Part shown: positions 46,496 through 56,068 of the stretch, one piece after another
Layout: each line of letters begins with the position of its first letter
How positions within the stretch are numbered: the stretch's first letter is position 1
Source of the DNA: Bacteroides mediterraneensis
Lineage (GTDB): Bacteria > Bacteroidota > Bacteroidia > Bacteroidales > Bacteroidaceae
DNA: 64,000 nucleotides
Direction of reading: 5' to 3'
Assembly (NCBI RefSeq): GCF_900128455.1
Contig: NZ_LT635783.1
Coordinates: forward strand, 38,794-102,793
The notes under the pieces: generated by a model
What the model was told of the DNA's origin: nothing
The model's input: only the letters and a program-made list of their open reading frames with translations
Database searches by the model: none
Translations under genes and position numbers: made by a program

Positions 46496-46994
46496 AATCG
46501 TTTATTTCACTGTATTTTAATTTGATGCGTTGGCGAGCGCGGAAAAGGTTCACTTTCACTTGCTCTTCTGTCACCCCCAGCACATCCGCAATTTCTTTAT
46601 AACTCTTACCTTCAATATCCCTGAGCTGTACGATGGTTCGTTGCTTCTCGGGAAGTTCGTTTATCAGCCTGTGCACCAGCCGGAACTGTTCATCCCGTTC
46701 CATTTGGCTTTCAGGAGTCAATGCATCCGGCATTTCCTGCGTCTCAGGTGTCAGCTCCAGGTTCTGTGCCTCTTTTTTCTGGCTCCGGTCGATGGCCAGA
46801 TTGCGGACAACCGTCAGACAGTAGGCTTCGATGGATTCCAGTTGCGCCCATTCCTCGCGTTTGCTCCACACTTTAATCAGTGCATCCTGAACAATGTCTT
46901 CCGCCTCAGCCCGATTGAACGTGATGCGCAGGGCCAGTCTGAAAAGCTTGTCCTTCAGCGGTAGGATATCGTCACGAAAACTGATTTCTTGCAT
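46485..46994 (-). CDS. ECF-type RNA polymerase sigma factor
   Basis: The 169-residue protein has sigma region 2 (about 20-85, FRLALRITFNRAEAEDIVQDALIKVW) and region 4 with a helix-turn-helix (about 110-162, GKSYKEIADVLGVTEEQVKVNLFRARQRIK). No region 1 or 3 is present, so it belongs to the ECF group. It overlaps the membrane-anchored partner by 11 bases. A hairpin with 8-bp arms (47011-47018/47039-47046) lies between it and argB. Confidence 0.93.
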   Translation of the reverse strand: MQEISFRDDILPLKDKLFRLALRITFNRAEAEDIVQDALIKVWSKREEWAQLESIEAYCLTVVRNLAIDRSQKKEAQNLELTPETQEMPDALTPESQMERDEQFRLVHRLINELPEKQRTIVQLRDIEGKSYKEIADVLGVTEEQVKVNLFRARQRIKLKYSEINDYGL

Positions 46995-47058
46995 TGCTTT
47001 CTATAATAATGACGGGTGAGTTACCTAAAAGTTACACCCACCCGTCGATTTTTTTCAA

Positions 47059-47832
47059 TTATTTTCTGATAATGGTTCCCGAGTCTTTGTGAATGGCTGA
47101 TGCTAAGGTGATTACGACCTGCGACACTCCGGCATCCAAGGCCGAAAAAGAATTTTCCAGCTTGGGAATCATGCCTCCTTGTATGACGCCCTCGTCCACA
47201 TAACGCTTGAACAAGTCGGGGGTCAGTACCGGAATCACGCTGTCATCGTCATTCTCGTCGCGCAGCACGCCCTTCTTTTCAAAACAATAGACCAGTGTCA
47301 CCTCAAAATACTCAGCCAGGGCCTTTGCCGTTTCTCCGGCAATGGTGTCAGCATTTGTGTTCAGCAGGTTACCCTGACCGTCGTGCGTCAGCGGTGCCAT
47401 GACAGGCACAATCTGACGGTGAATCAGTTCGGTCAAAGCCGCTCCGTCCACCTTTTCCACGTCGCCCACATAACCATAGTCAATATCCTTTACCGGACGC
47501 TTCACGGAACGGATGACGTTCATATCGGCTCCCGTCAATCCGACGGCATTCACGCCTCTTGCCTGCAAACCGGCCACGATATTCTTGTTGACCAAGCCCC
47601 CGTAGACCATGGTCACCACTTTCAAAGTGTCGGCATCGGTAATACGGCGACCGTTCACCATCCGGCTCTCAATACCCAGTTGGGCGGCGATACGGGTAGC
47701 CGAACGGCCTCCACCGTGTACCAGCACCTTATAACCGGGCATGGAAGAAAAATCGTCCAACAGCTGATTCAATGTATCAGGCTCTTCTACAATCTTTCCC
47801 CCTACCTTTATGACTGTCAGTTTCTCTTTCAT
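47059..47832 (-). CDS. argB: Acetylglutamate kinase
   Basis: The 257-residue amino-acid kinase begins LTVIKVGGKIVEE and has HGGGRSAT (from about residue 38), the NAG-binding block NAVGLTGADMN and the C-terminal GGMIPKLENSFSAL. It phosphorylates N-acetyl-L-glutamate in arginine biosynthesis in the cytosol. The gene lies 16 bases after speA, linking arginine synthesis with its decarboxylation in one transcript. Confidence 0.96.
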   Translation of the reverse strand: MKEKLTVIKVGGKIVEEPDTLNQLLDDFSSMPGYKVLVHGGGRSATRIAAQLGIESRMVNGRRITDADTLKVVTMVYGGLVNKNIVAGLQARGVNAVGLTGADMNVIRSVKRPVKDIDYGYVGDVEKVDGAALTELIHRQIVPVMAPLTHDGQGNLLNTNADTIAGETAKALAEYFEVTLVYCFEKKGVLRDENDDDSVIPVLTPDLFKRYVDEGVIQGGMIPKLENSFSALDAGVSQVVITLASAIHKDSGTIIRK

Positions 47833-47848
47833 ATCTTATCTTCTTATT

Positions 47849-49741
47849 TTACTCCAAGTAAGTATAGCCATACAGGCCGGAACGGTAGTTGGCCAGGAAT
47901 TCCTTTCCTTCTTCCAAGGAAATACGTCCTTCCTTCACCGACTTGGTGACCCAAGTTTCCAGTGTACGTACCAGTTTCTTCGGGTTATACTGCACGTAGT
48001 CGAGCACCTCGGCCACCGTTTCCCCGTCAATTACCTGATCGATGCTGTAACCCTTGTCGTCCACACTCACATGTACGGCATTCGTATCCCCGAACAGATT
48101 GTGCATGTCACCCAGGATTTCCTGATAAGCTCCTACCAGGAACACACCGATATAATAAGACTCCTTCGCCTTGATGGTATGTACCGGCAAATCGTGGGCC
48201 ACGTTCCGGCTGGTCACAAAATTGGCAATCTTCCCGTCCGAGTCGCACGTGATGTCCTGCAGCGTAGCCGTGCGGTCGGGACGCTCGTCCAGGCGCTGAA
48301 TCGGCATAATCGGGAAAATCTGGTCGATGGCCCAGGAATCCGGCAGCGACTGGAACAGAGAGAAGTTACAGAAATACTTGTCGGCCAGCAGTTTGTCCAA
48401 GTTGCGGAATTCATCCGGCGCATGCTTCAGGCCCGAAGCAATCTGGTTGATTTCACGCGTCACCGACCAGTACATCCGTTCAATCTGTGCCCGTGTCTTC
48501 AAATCCACGATACCATGACTGAACAGGTCGAGCGATTCCTCACGAATCTGCTGCGCATCGTGCCAGGCTTCCAGCATCCGGCTCTGGTTCAGGTTGTCCC
48601 AAATCTGATACAGTTCCTGCACCAGTTCATGGTCGTCCTTGCTTACCACGAAATCCTCGTCCATGGAAGGCAGAGAAGCAGTTTCCAGCACCTCAAAAAT
48701 CAAGACCGAGTGATGAGCCGTGAGCGAGCGTCCGCTTTCCGTAATGATGTTCGGATGCGGAATGTTGTTCTTGTTGCTGGCATCGACCATGATGGAGATG
48801 GAATCGTTCACATATTCCTGAATGGAATAGTTCACACTGCTTTCACTGTTGGAAGAGCGAGTTCCATCGTAGTCCACGCCCAGTCCGCCACCGATGTCTA
48901 CAAACTCCACCGGGAAGCCCAACTGATGCAACTGCACATAGAACTGAGAAGCCTCACGCAAAGCTGTCTTGATACGGCGTATTTTGGTCACCTGACTGCC
49001 GATATGGAAATGAATCAGTTTCAGACAATCCTGCAAGTCCTTCTTTTCCAAGAAATCGAGTGCCTCCAGCAATTCACTGGAAGTCAATCCGAACTTGCTG
49101 GCGTCGCCTCCACTTTCTTCCCACTTTCCGCTACCGGAAGAGGCCAGTTTAATCCGGATACCGATATTGGGGCGCACGTTCAGCTGCTTGGCCATCTTGG
49201 CAATCAGCCGCAGCTCATTCAGTTTTTCCACCACCAGAAAAATCCGCTTACCCATCTTCTGTGCCAGCAAGGCCAGTTCAATGTAACTCTCGTCCTTATA
49301 GCCGTTACAGATAATCAGCGAATCAGAATCCGTGTTAATGGCAATCACTGCGTGAAGTTCCGGTTTCGAACCGGCTTCCAGTCCCAGATTAAACTTTTTT
49401 CCATGACTGATAATCTCCTCCACCACCGGCCTCATCTGGTTTACCTTAATCGGATAAATGATGAAATTCTCGGCCTGATAGCCATATTCTTCAGAAGCCT
49501 GATGAAAACAATTGGATATTTTTTCAATCCGGTTGTCCAGGATGTCCGGGAAGCGGACCAGCATGGGAGCCGTCACGTCTCTCAGCTGCAATTCGTCTAC
49601 CAGCTCCTTCAAATCGACAGCTACCCCGTCTTTGCGTGGAGTTACTACCACATGACCTTTGTCATTGATACCAAAGTATGAAACGCCCCACCCCGTGATG
49701 TTGTAGAGCTCTTCAGAGTCTTCAATACGCCATTTTCTCAT
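47849..49741 (-). CDS. speA: Biosynthetic arginine decarboxylase
   Basis: The 630-residue PLP enzyme belongs to the SpeA group. It shows the PLP lysine in YPIKVNQ (Lys99), EAGSKPEL, the barrel motif HFHIGSQ and DIGGGLGVDYDG, and the catalytic-cysteine-like region in EKILGDMHNLFGDTNAV. It converts arginine to agmatine for polyamine synthesis. Length is normal for the family. It lies between aroK (31-base gap) and argB (16-base gap). Confidence 0.96.
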   Translation of the reverse strand: MRKWRIEDSEELYNITGWGVSYFGINDKGHVVVTPRKDGVAVDLKELVDELQLRDVTAPMLVRFPDILDNRIEKISNCFHQASEEYGYQAENFIIYPIKVNQMRPVVEEIISHGKKFNLGLEAGSKPELHAVIAINTDSDSLIICNGYKDESYIELALLAQKMGKRIFLVVEKLNELRLIAKMAKQLNVRPNIGIRIKLASSGSGKWEESGGDASKFGLTSSELLEALDFLEKKDLQDCLKLIHFHIGSQVTKIRRIKTALREASQFYVQLHQLGFPVEFVDIGGGLGVDYDGTRSSNSESSVNYSIQEYVNDSISIMVDASNKNNIPHPNIITESGRSLTAHHSVLIFEVLETASLPSMDEDFVVSKDDHELVQELYQIWDNLNQSRMLEAWHDAQQIREESLDLFSHGIVDLKTRAQIERMYWSVTREINQIASGLKHAPDEFRNLDKLLADKYFCNFSLFQSLPDSWAIDQIFPIMPIQRLDERPDRTATLQDITCDSDGKIANFVTSRNVAHDLPVHTIKAKESYYIGVFLVGAYQEILGDMHNLFGDTNAVHVSVDDKGYSIDQVIDGETVAEVLDYVQYNPKKLVRTLETWVTKSVKEGRISLEEGKEFLANYRSGLYGYTYLE

Positions 49742-49772
49742 TTCACTACATAAAGTCTAGATTTATACTTCT

Positions 49773-50297
49773 TTAATTTATCAAGTTTTTCAAGCGGTTT
49801 ACCGCCCTGTCAATCTGTGCATAACTTTCAAGTTCTTCCGCATTGAAACGCCACTTTGCCTTCGTATAGTAGGGCAGCCGCTTTTCCAATGCCGAAGTAA
49901 TGACCTGCATCAGTTCCTCGTCCGTTTTGTTCGCCAACAACGGACGTTTGGCCTTTGCTATCTTTAAACGACGGAACAGTACCTCCGGAGATACATCCAG
50001 AAATACTGTTTCACCTGTATGATTCATATAATCCATGTTGTCGAAAAAGCAAGGTGTCCCTCCCCCGCACGCAATCAATACGTCTTCGAACTCACCGGCT
50101 TCATGAAGCATCCGCTGTTCCAGCAGCCGGAATCCTTCTTCCCCCCGCTCCGCAAACAAATCGGAGATGGATTTGTGCATGCGCTCCTCGATATACCAGT
50201 CCAAATCGACAAACTGCAGTCCGGTTGCCGCACTGTAAGCTTTTCCCAGTGTGGTTTTACCCGAACCCATATAGCCAATCAAGAACACCCTTTTCAT
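49773..50297 (-). CDS. aroK: Shikimate kinase
   Basis: The 174-residue P-loop kinase has GYMGSGKTTLGKA (from residue 8), the shikimate-binding DLDWYIEER and the GGGTPC loop (about 76-81). It forms shikimate-3-phosphate for aromatic synthesis. Its start overlaps the last base of topA (50297), so the genes are coupled. aroA is elsewhere in the window at 31917. Confidence 0.95.
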   Translation of the reverse strand: MKRVFLIGYMGSGKTTLGKAYSAATGLQFVDLDWYIEERMHKSISDLFAERGEEGFRLLEQRMLHEAGEFEDVLIACGGGTPCFFDNMDYMNHTGETVFLDVSPEVLFRRLKIAKAKRPLLANKTDEELMQVITSALEKRLPYYTKAKWRFNAEELESYAQIDRAVNRLKNLIN

Positions 50298-52627
50298 TAC
50301 TTCTTCTTTGCTTTTGCTCCTTTCACCTTACGCATCTCGGCTTTCTGGTTCTGCAGTTCAATGACCTTGAAGCAGGCTTCCAGATTCAAATCGACCGGAT
50401 TCACGTTGTTCGGAATCTTATAGTTTTTCTTTTGATAAGCAATGTAAGGACCGTAACGCCCGTTCAATATCTGCATATCCGGATTGTCCGGGAACTGCTT
50501 GATGATTTTCTGGGCCTCCTGTTCTTTCTTTTCTTTCAGCATCAGCTCCGCCTCCTCAAAAGTGACCGTCATAGGGTCTTTGTCCTTCGGGATGGAAACG
50601 AATTCATTGCCGTGACGCACATACGGTCCAAAGCGTCCCACACCGACCGAAACGGCCTGTCCGTCGAGTTCTCCCAACACCCGAGGCAGTTTGAACAGGT
50701 CGAGTGCCTCTTCCAGGGTAATGGTTTCCAGCGAATGTTCCTTATTCAGCTGGGCGAATTTCGGCTTTTCCTCATCGTCGGACGAACCAATCTGTACGAC
50801 CGGACCGAAACGTCCGATTTTTACAGAAACAGGCTTTCCTGTCTTCGGGTCCGTACCCAGCATACGTTCACCCACCTTGTGTTCGGTCTTCGTGGCCAAG
50901 GTGGTTTCCACCAACGGATGGAAATTCTCATAGAACACTTCCATCAGGTCGGTCCACTTCTTTTCACCTTCGGCCACTTCATCAAATTCTTTTTCCACGC
51001 TGGCCGTAAAGTTATAGTCCATAATCTTCGGGAAATACTGCATCAGGAAGTCATTGACCACACAACCTACATCGGTCGGTATCAGCTTGGACTTCTCGCT
51101 TCCGCTCATTTCCGTCTGAACCGTTTCATCTATGCCTTTTCCTGTCAGTTTCAACAGGAAATATTCACGCTTTACACCTTCCTTATTGCCTTTTTCCACA
51201 TAACCTCGCTGTTGGATGGTGGAAATGGTCGGCGCATACGTAGACGGGCGACCGATACCCAGCTCTTCGAGTTTACGCACCAGGCTGGCTTCCGTATAGC
51301 GTGCCGGAGCCTGACTGAAACGCTGTACGGCCGCGATTTCCTCGCGTTGCAGGTTTTCGCCTACCTCCATCTTCGGCAGTCCGGCCGTGTCCTCCTGTTC
51401 TGTTTCTTCATCGAATGACTCCTTATACACTTTCAGGAAACCATCGAATGTAATCACCTCGCCCACTGCCTGGAACTCATCCTCGCAGCCACTGATGCCA
51501 ATGGTAGCCGTAGTCTTCTCCAGTTCCGCATCGGCCATCTGTGAAGCCAGCGTACGCTTCCAAATCAATTCATACAAGCGTACTTCCTGCGAAGTGCCGT
51601 CAATCGACTCATTCGACATATACGTCGGACGGATGGCTTCGTGTGCCTCCTGAGCCCCCTTTGTCTTGGTGGCATACTGGCGTGTGTGCACGTAGCGTTC
51701 GCCCATCAAGGAAAGAATCGTATCGTGACTCGTAGCCAATGCCAGTTCGGAAAGGTTCACCGAGTCGGTACGCATATAGGTAATCAATCCACTTTCATAC
51801 AGGCGCTGCGCCAGCATCATGGTCTGTGCCACCGTATAACCCAGCTTGCGGGCCGCTTCCTGCTGGAGCGTGGAAGTGGTGAAAGGCGGTGCCGGCGATT
51901 TCTTCACCGGACGCGTCGTAATATCTTTGATGGTGAAATCCGCATTCTGGCACTTTTCAAGGAACTTCCGCGCTTCTTCCTTCGTCTTGAAGCGGCGTCC
52001 GAGCGTCGCACGGATATTGGCACCTTCCGCATCCTTGAACGTAGCGACCACTTTATACGAAGCCTCACTGGTAAATGCATTGATTTCACGTTCGCGTTCC
52101 ACAATCAAACGCACAGCCACCGACTGCACACGGCCGGCAGAAAGGGCCGGCTTGATTTTCCGCCACAACACGGGCGACAATTCAAAACCCACAATACGGT
52201 CGAGCACACGGCGTGCCTGCTGTGCATTGACCAAATCAATATTGATGTCCCGAGGATGTTCTATCGCCTTCAGGATAGCTGTCTTCGTAATTTCATGGAA
52301 TACAATTCGTCGTGTCTTCTTCGGATCCAGCTTCAACACCTCAAACAAGTGCCAGGAGATAGCCTCTCCTTCCCGGTCCTCATCGGATGCGAGCCATACC
52401 ATATCGGCCTTTGCTGCCTCTTCCTTCAATTCGGACACCAGCTTCTTCTTGTCTTCCGGTATCTCGTAAATCGGCTTGAAATGATTTTTTATGTCAATAC
52501 TGAACGCTTTCTGTTTCAGGTCGCGGATATGCCCGTAACTTGACAATACTTTATAGCCCTCCCCCAAAAACTTTTCGATTGTCTTAGCTTTTGCCGGAGA
52601 CTCCACTATGACCAGGTTATTTTGCAT
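50297..52627 (-). CDS. topA: DNA topoisomerase I
   Basis: The 776-residue type IA topoisomerase has a TOPRIM domain (NNLVIVESPAKAKTIEKFLG; ASDEDREGEAI near 80-90) and the catalytic Tyr284 in SGLITYMRTDS. The C-terminal part has topoisomerase-C-like repeats (GRFGPVVQIG and GRYGPYIAY at about 620-760) rather than classical zinc fingers. It relaxes negatively supercoiled DNA in the cytosol. It heads a run with aroK, speA and argB; a TACATTTG box lies upstream at 52662-52669. Confidence 0.96.
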   Translation of the reverse strand: MQNNLVIVESPAKAKTIEKFLGEGYKVLSSYGHIRDLKQKAFSIDIKNHFKPIYEIPEDKKKLVSELKEEAAKADMVWLASDEDREGEAISWHLFEVLKLDPKKTRRIVFHEITKTAILKAIEHPRDINIDLVNAQQARRVLDRIVGFELSPVLWRKIKPALSAGRVQSVAVRLIVEREREINAFTSEASYKVVATFKDAEGANIRATLGRRFKTKEEARKFLEKCQNADFTIKDITTRPVKKSPAPPFTTSTLQQEAARKLGYTVAQTMMLAQRLYESGLITYMRTDSVNLSELALATSHDTILSLMGERYVHTRQYATKTKGAQEAHEAIRPTYMSNESIDGTSQEVRLYELIWKRTLASQMADAELEKTTATIGISGCEDEFQAVGEVITFDGFLKVYKESFDEETEQEDTAGLPKMEVGENLQREEIAAVQRFSQAPARYTEASLVRKLEELGIGRPSTYAPTISTIQQRGYVEKGNKEGVKREYFLLKLTGKGIDETVQTEMSGSEKSKLIPTDVGCVVNDFLMQYFPKIMDYNFTASVEKEFDEVAEGEKKWTDLMEVFYENFHPLVETTLATKTEHKVGERMLGTDPKTGKPVSVKIGRFGPVVQIGSSDDEEKPKFAQLNKEHSLETITLEEALDLFKLPRVLGELDGQAVSVGVGRFGPYVRHGNEFVSIPKDKDPMTVTFEEAELMLKEKKEQEAQKIIKQFPDNPDMQILNGRYGPYIAYQKKNYKIPNNVNPVDLNLEACFKVIELQNQKAEMRKVKGAKAKKK

Positions 52628-52661
52628 GATATTCTGTATTCCGTTTTTATATTTTTCGGGA

Positions 52662-52669
52662 CAAATGTA
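52662..52669 (-). promoter_or_regulatory. -7 box (TACATTTG) for topA operon
   Basis: Minus-strand TACATTTG, an exact TAnnTTTG match 35 bases before topA. Confidence 0.55.
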
Positions 52670-52752
52670 AAAAAAAAATTATAACCTACACGATAAACAA
52701 ACTGAAAATAACTTACTTTGCAAGGGAATATCGCATTTAATTACCATAATTT

Positions 52753-53163
52753 ATGAACAACAAAAGTATCAACAGCAACAAGCAATTCATGATAGGCAAC
52801 GGAATCCTGGCCTTCGGCGTGTTTTTTATCGTATGTCTCTTTCTGTACCTGGGTTTCCGAGGCCAGTCCAAAGGAAACGAAAAGGACAAAACCTTCGAAG
52901 GTCTTTATGCCATAGAGATAGCCAATTCCTTCAGCGGAGACAGCCTTTCGGTCTATATCAATGACAGCCTGCTGTTTAACTCCACCCTTGGAAACAGTTC
53001 CGTCAAATTCCAGGTGAAACGTTTTGCCGAAGAGAGTACCCTGATGGTGGTAGACAACCGTACCGATGAAGTGACTCCCTTCAACCTGAATGCGGAAGGA
53101 AGCCAGGTACAGATTCAAAAGAAAAACGGAAAAACCTTCATTCAGGAAACAGAAAACGAATAA
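52753..53163 (+). CDS. Hypothetical membrane-anchored periplasmic protein
   Basis: The 136 residues have one N-terminal membrane helix (about 16-36) and a beta-rich extracytoplasmic domain (YAIEIANSFSGDSLSVYINDSLLFNS, STLMVVDNRTDEVTPF). I do not recognise the family. The pattern of short beta strands suggests a small binding or inhibitory domain. It stands alone between topA and the repeat-rich gap at 53164-53580. Confidence 0.6.
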   Translation: MNNKSINSNKQFMIGNGILAFGVFFIVCLFLYLGFRGQSKGNEKDKTFEGLYAIEIANSFSGDSLSVYINDSLLFNSTLGNSSVKFQVKRFAEESTLMVVDNRTDEVTPFNLNAEGSQVQIQKKNGKTFIQETENE

Positions 53164-53199
53164 AAGAATTTTCTCAGATTTCAGCCCGAATTCTCTGTC

Positions 53200-53280
53200 C
53201 CACACTGTGGGATACAAAAACCACAGTGTGGGATACATATCTCACACTGTGAAATACAAATCCCGCAGTGCGGAACAAAG
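53200..53280 (+). repeat. Four tandem, imperfect ~21-bp units with a palindromic core
   Basis: Four units (about 53200-53220, 53221-53242, 53242-53262, 53263-53280) each follow C-A-C-A-C/G-T-G-T-G then GGATACA-type spacer: CACACTGTGGGATACA, CACAGTGTGGGATACA, CACACTGTGAAATACA, CGCAGTGCGGAACA. The cores (CACACTGTG, CACAGTGTG, CGCAGTGCG) are near-palindromic, and the last unit differs but keeps pairing. Compensating changes in a palindrome suggest a protein-binding or RNA-hairpin element. It lies just after the stop of the hypothetical gene. Confidence 0.7.
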
Positions 53281-53284
53281 AAAA

Positions 53285-53390
53285 GACGCCCTCATTCCCT
53301 TTTTATTTTCTTCACATTCCATCTTTATCCTTTCTGCCCCCTTTATTTCTCCCTTCTCCTCCCCGCCCGGCAGCCCCTTCTTCAAATTGA
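53285..53390. other. Pyrimidine-rich tract on the plus strand
   Basis: About 100 bases are almost only C and T on the plus strand (CCTCATTCCCTTTTTATTT, then CTTCTCCTCCCCGCCC further on). No ORF, RNA gene or known element is visible. It separates the tandem repeats from the promoter at 53513. Confidence 0.4.
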
Positions 53391-53512
53391 AACAAATTGT
53401 CTACAGATTCTTTGAGAAAACACGTCCGTGTGCGTAAACGAAAAAAATGTTATTAAATGAGCAAAGTTTCGAAAATAAGGTCTTTCTAATTGGATATTAG
53501 AATAAAAGGCTG

Positions 53513-53520
53513 TATTTTTG
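53513..53520 (+). promoter_or_regulatory. -7 box (TATTTTTG) for the EIIC-kduI-MFS cluster
   Basis: Exact TAnnTTTG match 60 bases before the EIIC gene. The distance implies a 5' leader of about 50 bases. Confidence 0.55.
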
Positions 53521-53580
53521 ACACGCAATCAGATATTTTTAACCTAAAATCCATATAATAGAGAGAATAAAAGAAAAAAC

Positions 53581-54972
53581 ATGGAACAAGTTTTTAGTTA
53601 CATCATCGGGCTCGGGGCAGCCGTGATGATGCCTATTCTGTTTACCATTCTAGGAGTGTGTATTGGCATCAAATTCGGCAAGGCACTGAAAAGCGGCCTG
53701 CTGGTCGGAGTAGGATTTGTGGGGCTTTCCGTAGTAACGGCCCTTTTGACCAGCAGCTTGGGGGAACCGCTGAAAAAAGTAACGGAGATTTACGGACTGA
53801 GCCTGGGCATTTTTGACATGGGATGGCCTGCTGCCGCCTCCGTGGCTTACAACACCTCCGTAGGTGCCTTCATCATTCCGGTGTGTCTGGGTGTAAACAT
53901 CATCATGCTATTGACCAAAACCACCAAGACGGTCAATATCGACTTATGGAACTACTGGCACTTTGCCTTTATCGGTGCGGTGGTTTACTTTGCTACGGAA
54001 AACATCTGGTGGGGATTCTTCTCGGCTATCATCTGCTACATCATCACCCTGATCATGGCCGACCTGACTTGCAAACAATTTCAATCTTACTACGAAAAGA
54101 TGGATGGTATTTCCATTCCACAGCCTTTCTGTCAGGGATTCGTGCCTTTCGCACTGGTCATCAACAAGGTATTGGACAAAATTCCGGGATTCGACAAGCT
54201 GAATATCGATGCAGAGGGAATGAAACGGAAATTCGGCATCATGGGAGACCCTTTGTTTCTAGGGGTCATCGTAGGCTGTGTCATCGGGGCCTTGGCCTGC
54301 AAGAACACAGATGAACTGGTGGACGGCATTCCTGCCATCCTCGGACTGGGAATCAAGATGGGAGCCGTCATGGAACTTATCCCGCGTATCACCTCTCTAT
54401 TCATTGAGGGGCTGCGCCCGATATCCGATGCTACCCGCGAACTGATTGCCCGCAAGTTCAAGAACAGTGCCAGCCTGAATATCGGTATGAGTCCGGCACT
54501 GGTCATCGGCCATCCTACCACACTGGTGGTTTCCCTGCTGCTCATTCCGGTCACCTTATTCTTGTCTGTGATACTGCCCGGCAACCAGTTCCTGCCGCTG
54601 GCTTCACTGGCCGGCATGTTCTACCTGTTCCCGGCCGTACTGCCCATCACCAAAGGAAATGTCCTGAAGACCTTCCTCATCGGGCTGGTGGCGCTGATTG
54701 TTGGCCTGTATTTCGTGACCGACCTGGCTCCCTTCTTCACACAGGCTGCTCAGGATGTGTTCATCAGAACACACGATACAGCCGTACAGATTCCGAACGG
54801 ATTCCAGGGAGGAGCTCTCGACTTCGCTTCGAGCCTCTTCTCATGGCTCATTTTCCATGCGGTCTATCACTTCAAGATAGTAGGTTCGGCCATACTGGTC
54901 ATTGTGACCTTGGCCATGGCTGTCTACAACCGCCGCCGTATTATTAAAGAAGCAAAACACATTGAAGAATAA
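53581..54972 (+). CDS. Orphan galactitol-type PTS EIIC permease (GatC-like)
   Basis: The 463-residue membrane protein has about ten helices and the EIIC-Gat pattern: [69 protein letters not shown] and [19 protein letters not shown]. In enterobacteria this subunit carries galactitol while EIIA and EIIB phosphorylate it. Here no EIIA, EIIB, EI or HPr gene is adjacent, and most Bacteroidales lack sugar PTS. It may therefore work as a plain facilitator or exchanger. The kduI-like gene starts 23 bases downstream, which suggests a uronic-acid derivative as substrate. That link is inferred. Confidence 0.85.
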   Translation: MEQVFSYIIGLGAAVMMPILFTILGVCIGIKFGKALKSGLLVGVGFVGLSVVTALLTSSLGEPLKKVTEIYGLSLGIFDMGWPAAASVAYNTSVGAFIIPVCLGVNIIMLLTKTTKTVNIDLWNYWHFAFIGAVVYFATENIWWGFFSAIICYIITLIMADLTCKQFQSYYEKMDGISIPQPFCQGFVPFALVINKVLDKIPGFDKLNIDAEGMKRKFGIMGDPLFLGVIVGCVIGALACKNTDELVDGIPAILGLGIKMGAVMELIPRITSLFIEGLRPISDATRELIARKFKNSASLNIGMSPALVIGHPTTLVVSLLLIPVTLFLSVILPGNQFLPLASLAGMFYLFPAVLPITKGNVLKTFLIGLVALIVGLYFVTDLAPFFTQAAQDVFIRTHDTAVQIPNGFQGGALDFASSLFSWLIFHAVYHFKIVGSAILVIVTLAMAVYNRRRIIKEAKHIEE

Positions 54973-54995
54973 AACCAATCATAAAACAAACGCTT

Positions 54996-55916
54996 ATGAA
55001 AAAATTAGCAATGGCTATGATGCTGGGTGTGGCAGCTCTTTCGGCTAACGCCCAGGTAAACTACCGGATGCAGACTGCCTGCAACCCGCAAGACGTAAAA
55101 ACATACGATACACAAAGACTGCGCAGCAGCTTCATGATGGAAAAAGTGCTGGTAGCCGATGAAATCAACGTAACTTACTCCATGTACGACCGTTTCATCT
55201 TCGGAGGAGCGATGCCGGTCAGCAAGGAACTGACTCTGGAGACCATCGACCCGCTGAAAGCTCCTTACTTCCTGTTCAACCGCGAACTGGGTGTCATCAA
55301 CATTGGGGGTGACGGTATCGTTACAGTAGACGGAAAAGAATATGAGCTGAAATTCAAGGAGGCTCTTTACGTAGGCCGAGGCAAACAGAAAGTGACTTTC
55401 AAAAGCAAGGATGCCAGCAAGCCGGCCAAATTCTACATCAACTCTGCCATCGCCCACAAAGAATACAAGACACAGTGGGTTACCATCGACGGGCGCAAAG
55501 GTTCACTGAAAGCAAATTCTTTTGCTGCCGGCAAGATGGAAGAAAGCAACGACCGCGTCATCAACCAGCTGATTGTGAAAAACGTGCTGGAAGAAGGTCC
55601 TTGCCAGCTGCAAATGGGCCTGACGGAACTGAAACCGGGTAGTGTATGGAACACCATGCCGGCCCACACGCACAGCCGCCGCATCGAAGCTTACTTCTAC
55701 TTCAACGTACCGGAAGGCAACATGATTTGCCACCTGATGGGACAACCGCAGGAAGAACGCCTGGTATGGCTGGCCAACGAACAGGCCATCATGTCACCGG
55801 AATGGTCTATCCATGCAGCTGCCGGAACCAGCAACTATATGTTCATCTGGGGTATGGCCGGTGAAAACCTGGACTATGGCGACATGGACAAAATCAAATA
55901 CACAGAAATGAGATAA
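54996..55916 (+). CDS. kduI: 5-dehydro-4-deoxy-D-glucuronate isomerase (KduI) with a predicted export signal
   Basis: The 306 residues match KduI over residues ~25-306. Metal ligands are His224, His226, Glu231 ([11 protein letters not shown]) and His273 (WSIHAA), and the C-terminal [16 protein letters not shown] is typical. KduI interconverts 5-keto-4-deoxyuronate and 3-deoxy-D-glycero-2,5-hexodiulosonate in pectin and glycosaminoglycan breakdown, normally in the cytosol with ~280 residues. Here an extra 20 residues form a clear signal peptide ([20 protein letters not shown]). If cleaved, the enzyme acts in the periplasm. It lies between an EIIC and a hexuronate-type MFS gene. Confidence 0.92.
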   Translation: MKKLAMAMMLGVAALSANAQVNYRMQTACNPQDVKTYDTQRLRSSFMMEKVLVADEINVTYSMYDRFIFGGAMPVSKELTLETIDPLKAPYFLFNRELGVINIGGDGIVTVDGKEYELKFKEALYVGRGKQKVTFKSKDASKPAKFYINSAIAHKEYKTQWVTIDGRKGSLKANSFAAGKMEESNDRVINQLIVKNVLEEGPCQLQMGLTELKPGSVWNTMPAHTHSRRIEAYFYFNVPEGNMICHLMGQPQEERLVWLANEQAIMSPEWSIHAAAGTSNYMFIWGMAGENLDYGDMDKIKYTEMR

Positions 55917-55946
55917 CACACCCCTCTTCCTGACCGGAAGAAAATC

Positions 55947-56016
55947 ATGCCAGATTCCACAGACTTGTACAGCACTCGGCAAATGATGAGTCTGTAGGGT
56001 CAGTGGAATTTGGCAT
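55947..56016 (+). other. Large structured hairpin in the kduI-MFS gap
   Basis: The outer arm 55947-55960 pairs with 56003-56016 (13 of 14 bases). An inner arm ACAGACT (55959-55965) pairs with AGTCTGT (55989-55995). There is TTTTA just after it. It may be a terminator, an RNA processing site or a regulatory leader for the MFS gene. Confidence 0.55.
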
Positions 56017-56068
56017 TTTACCTTATGTTTACAGGAATTCAGACGAATACGGATTGAATTCTTATCCG

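Noticed and set aside
53200-53280. CRISPR array
   Set aside because: The units are ~21 bases, imperfect and directly adjacent, with no unique spacers of constant length and no cas genes in the window.
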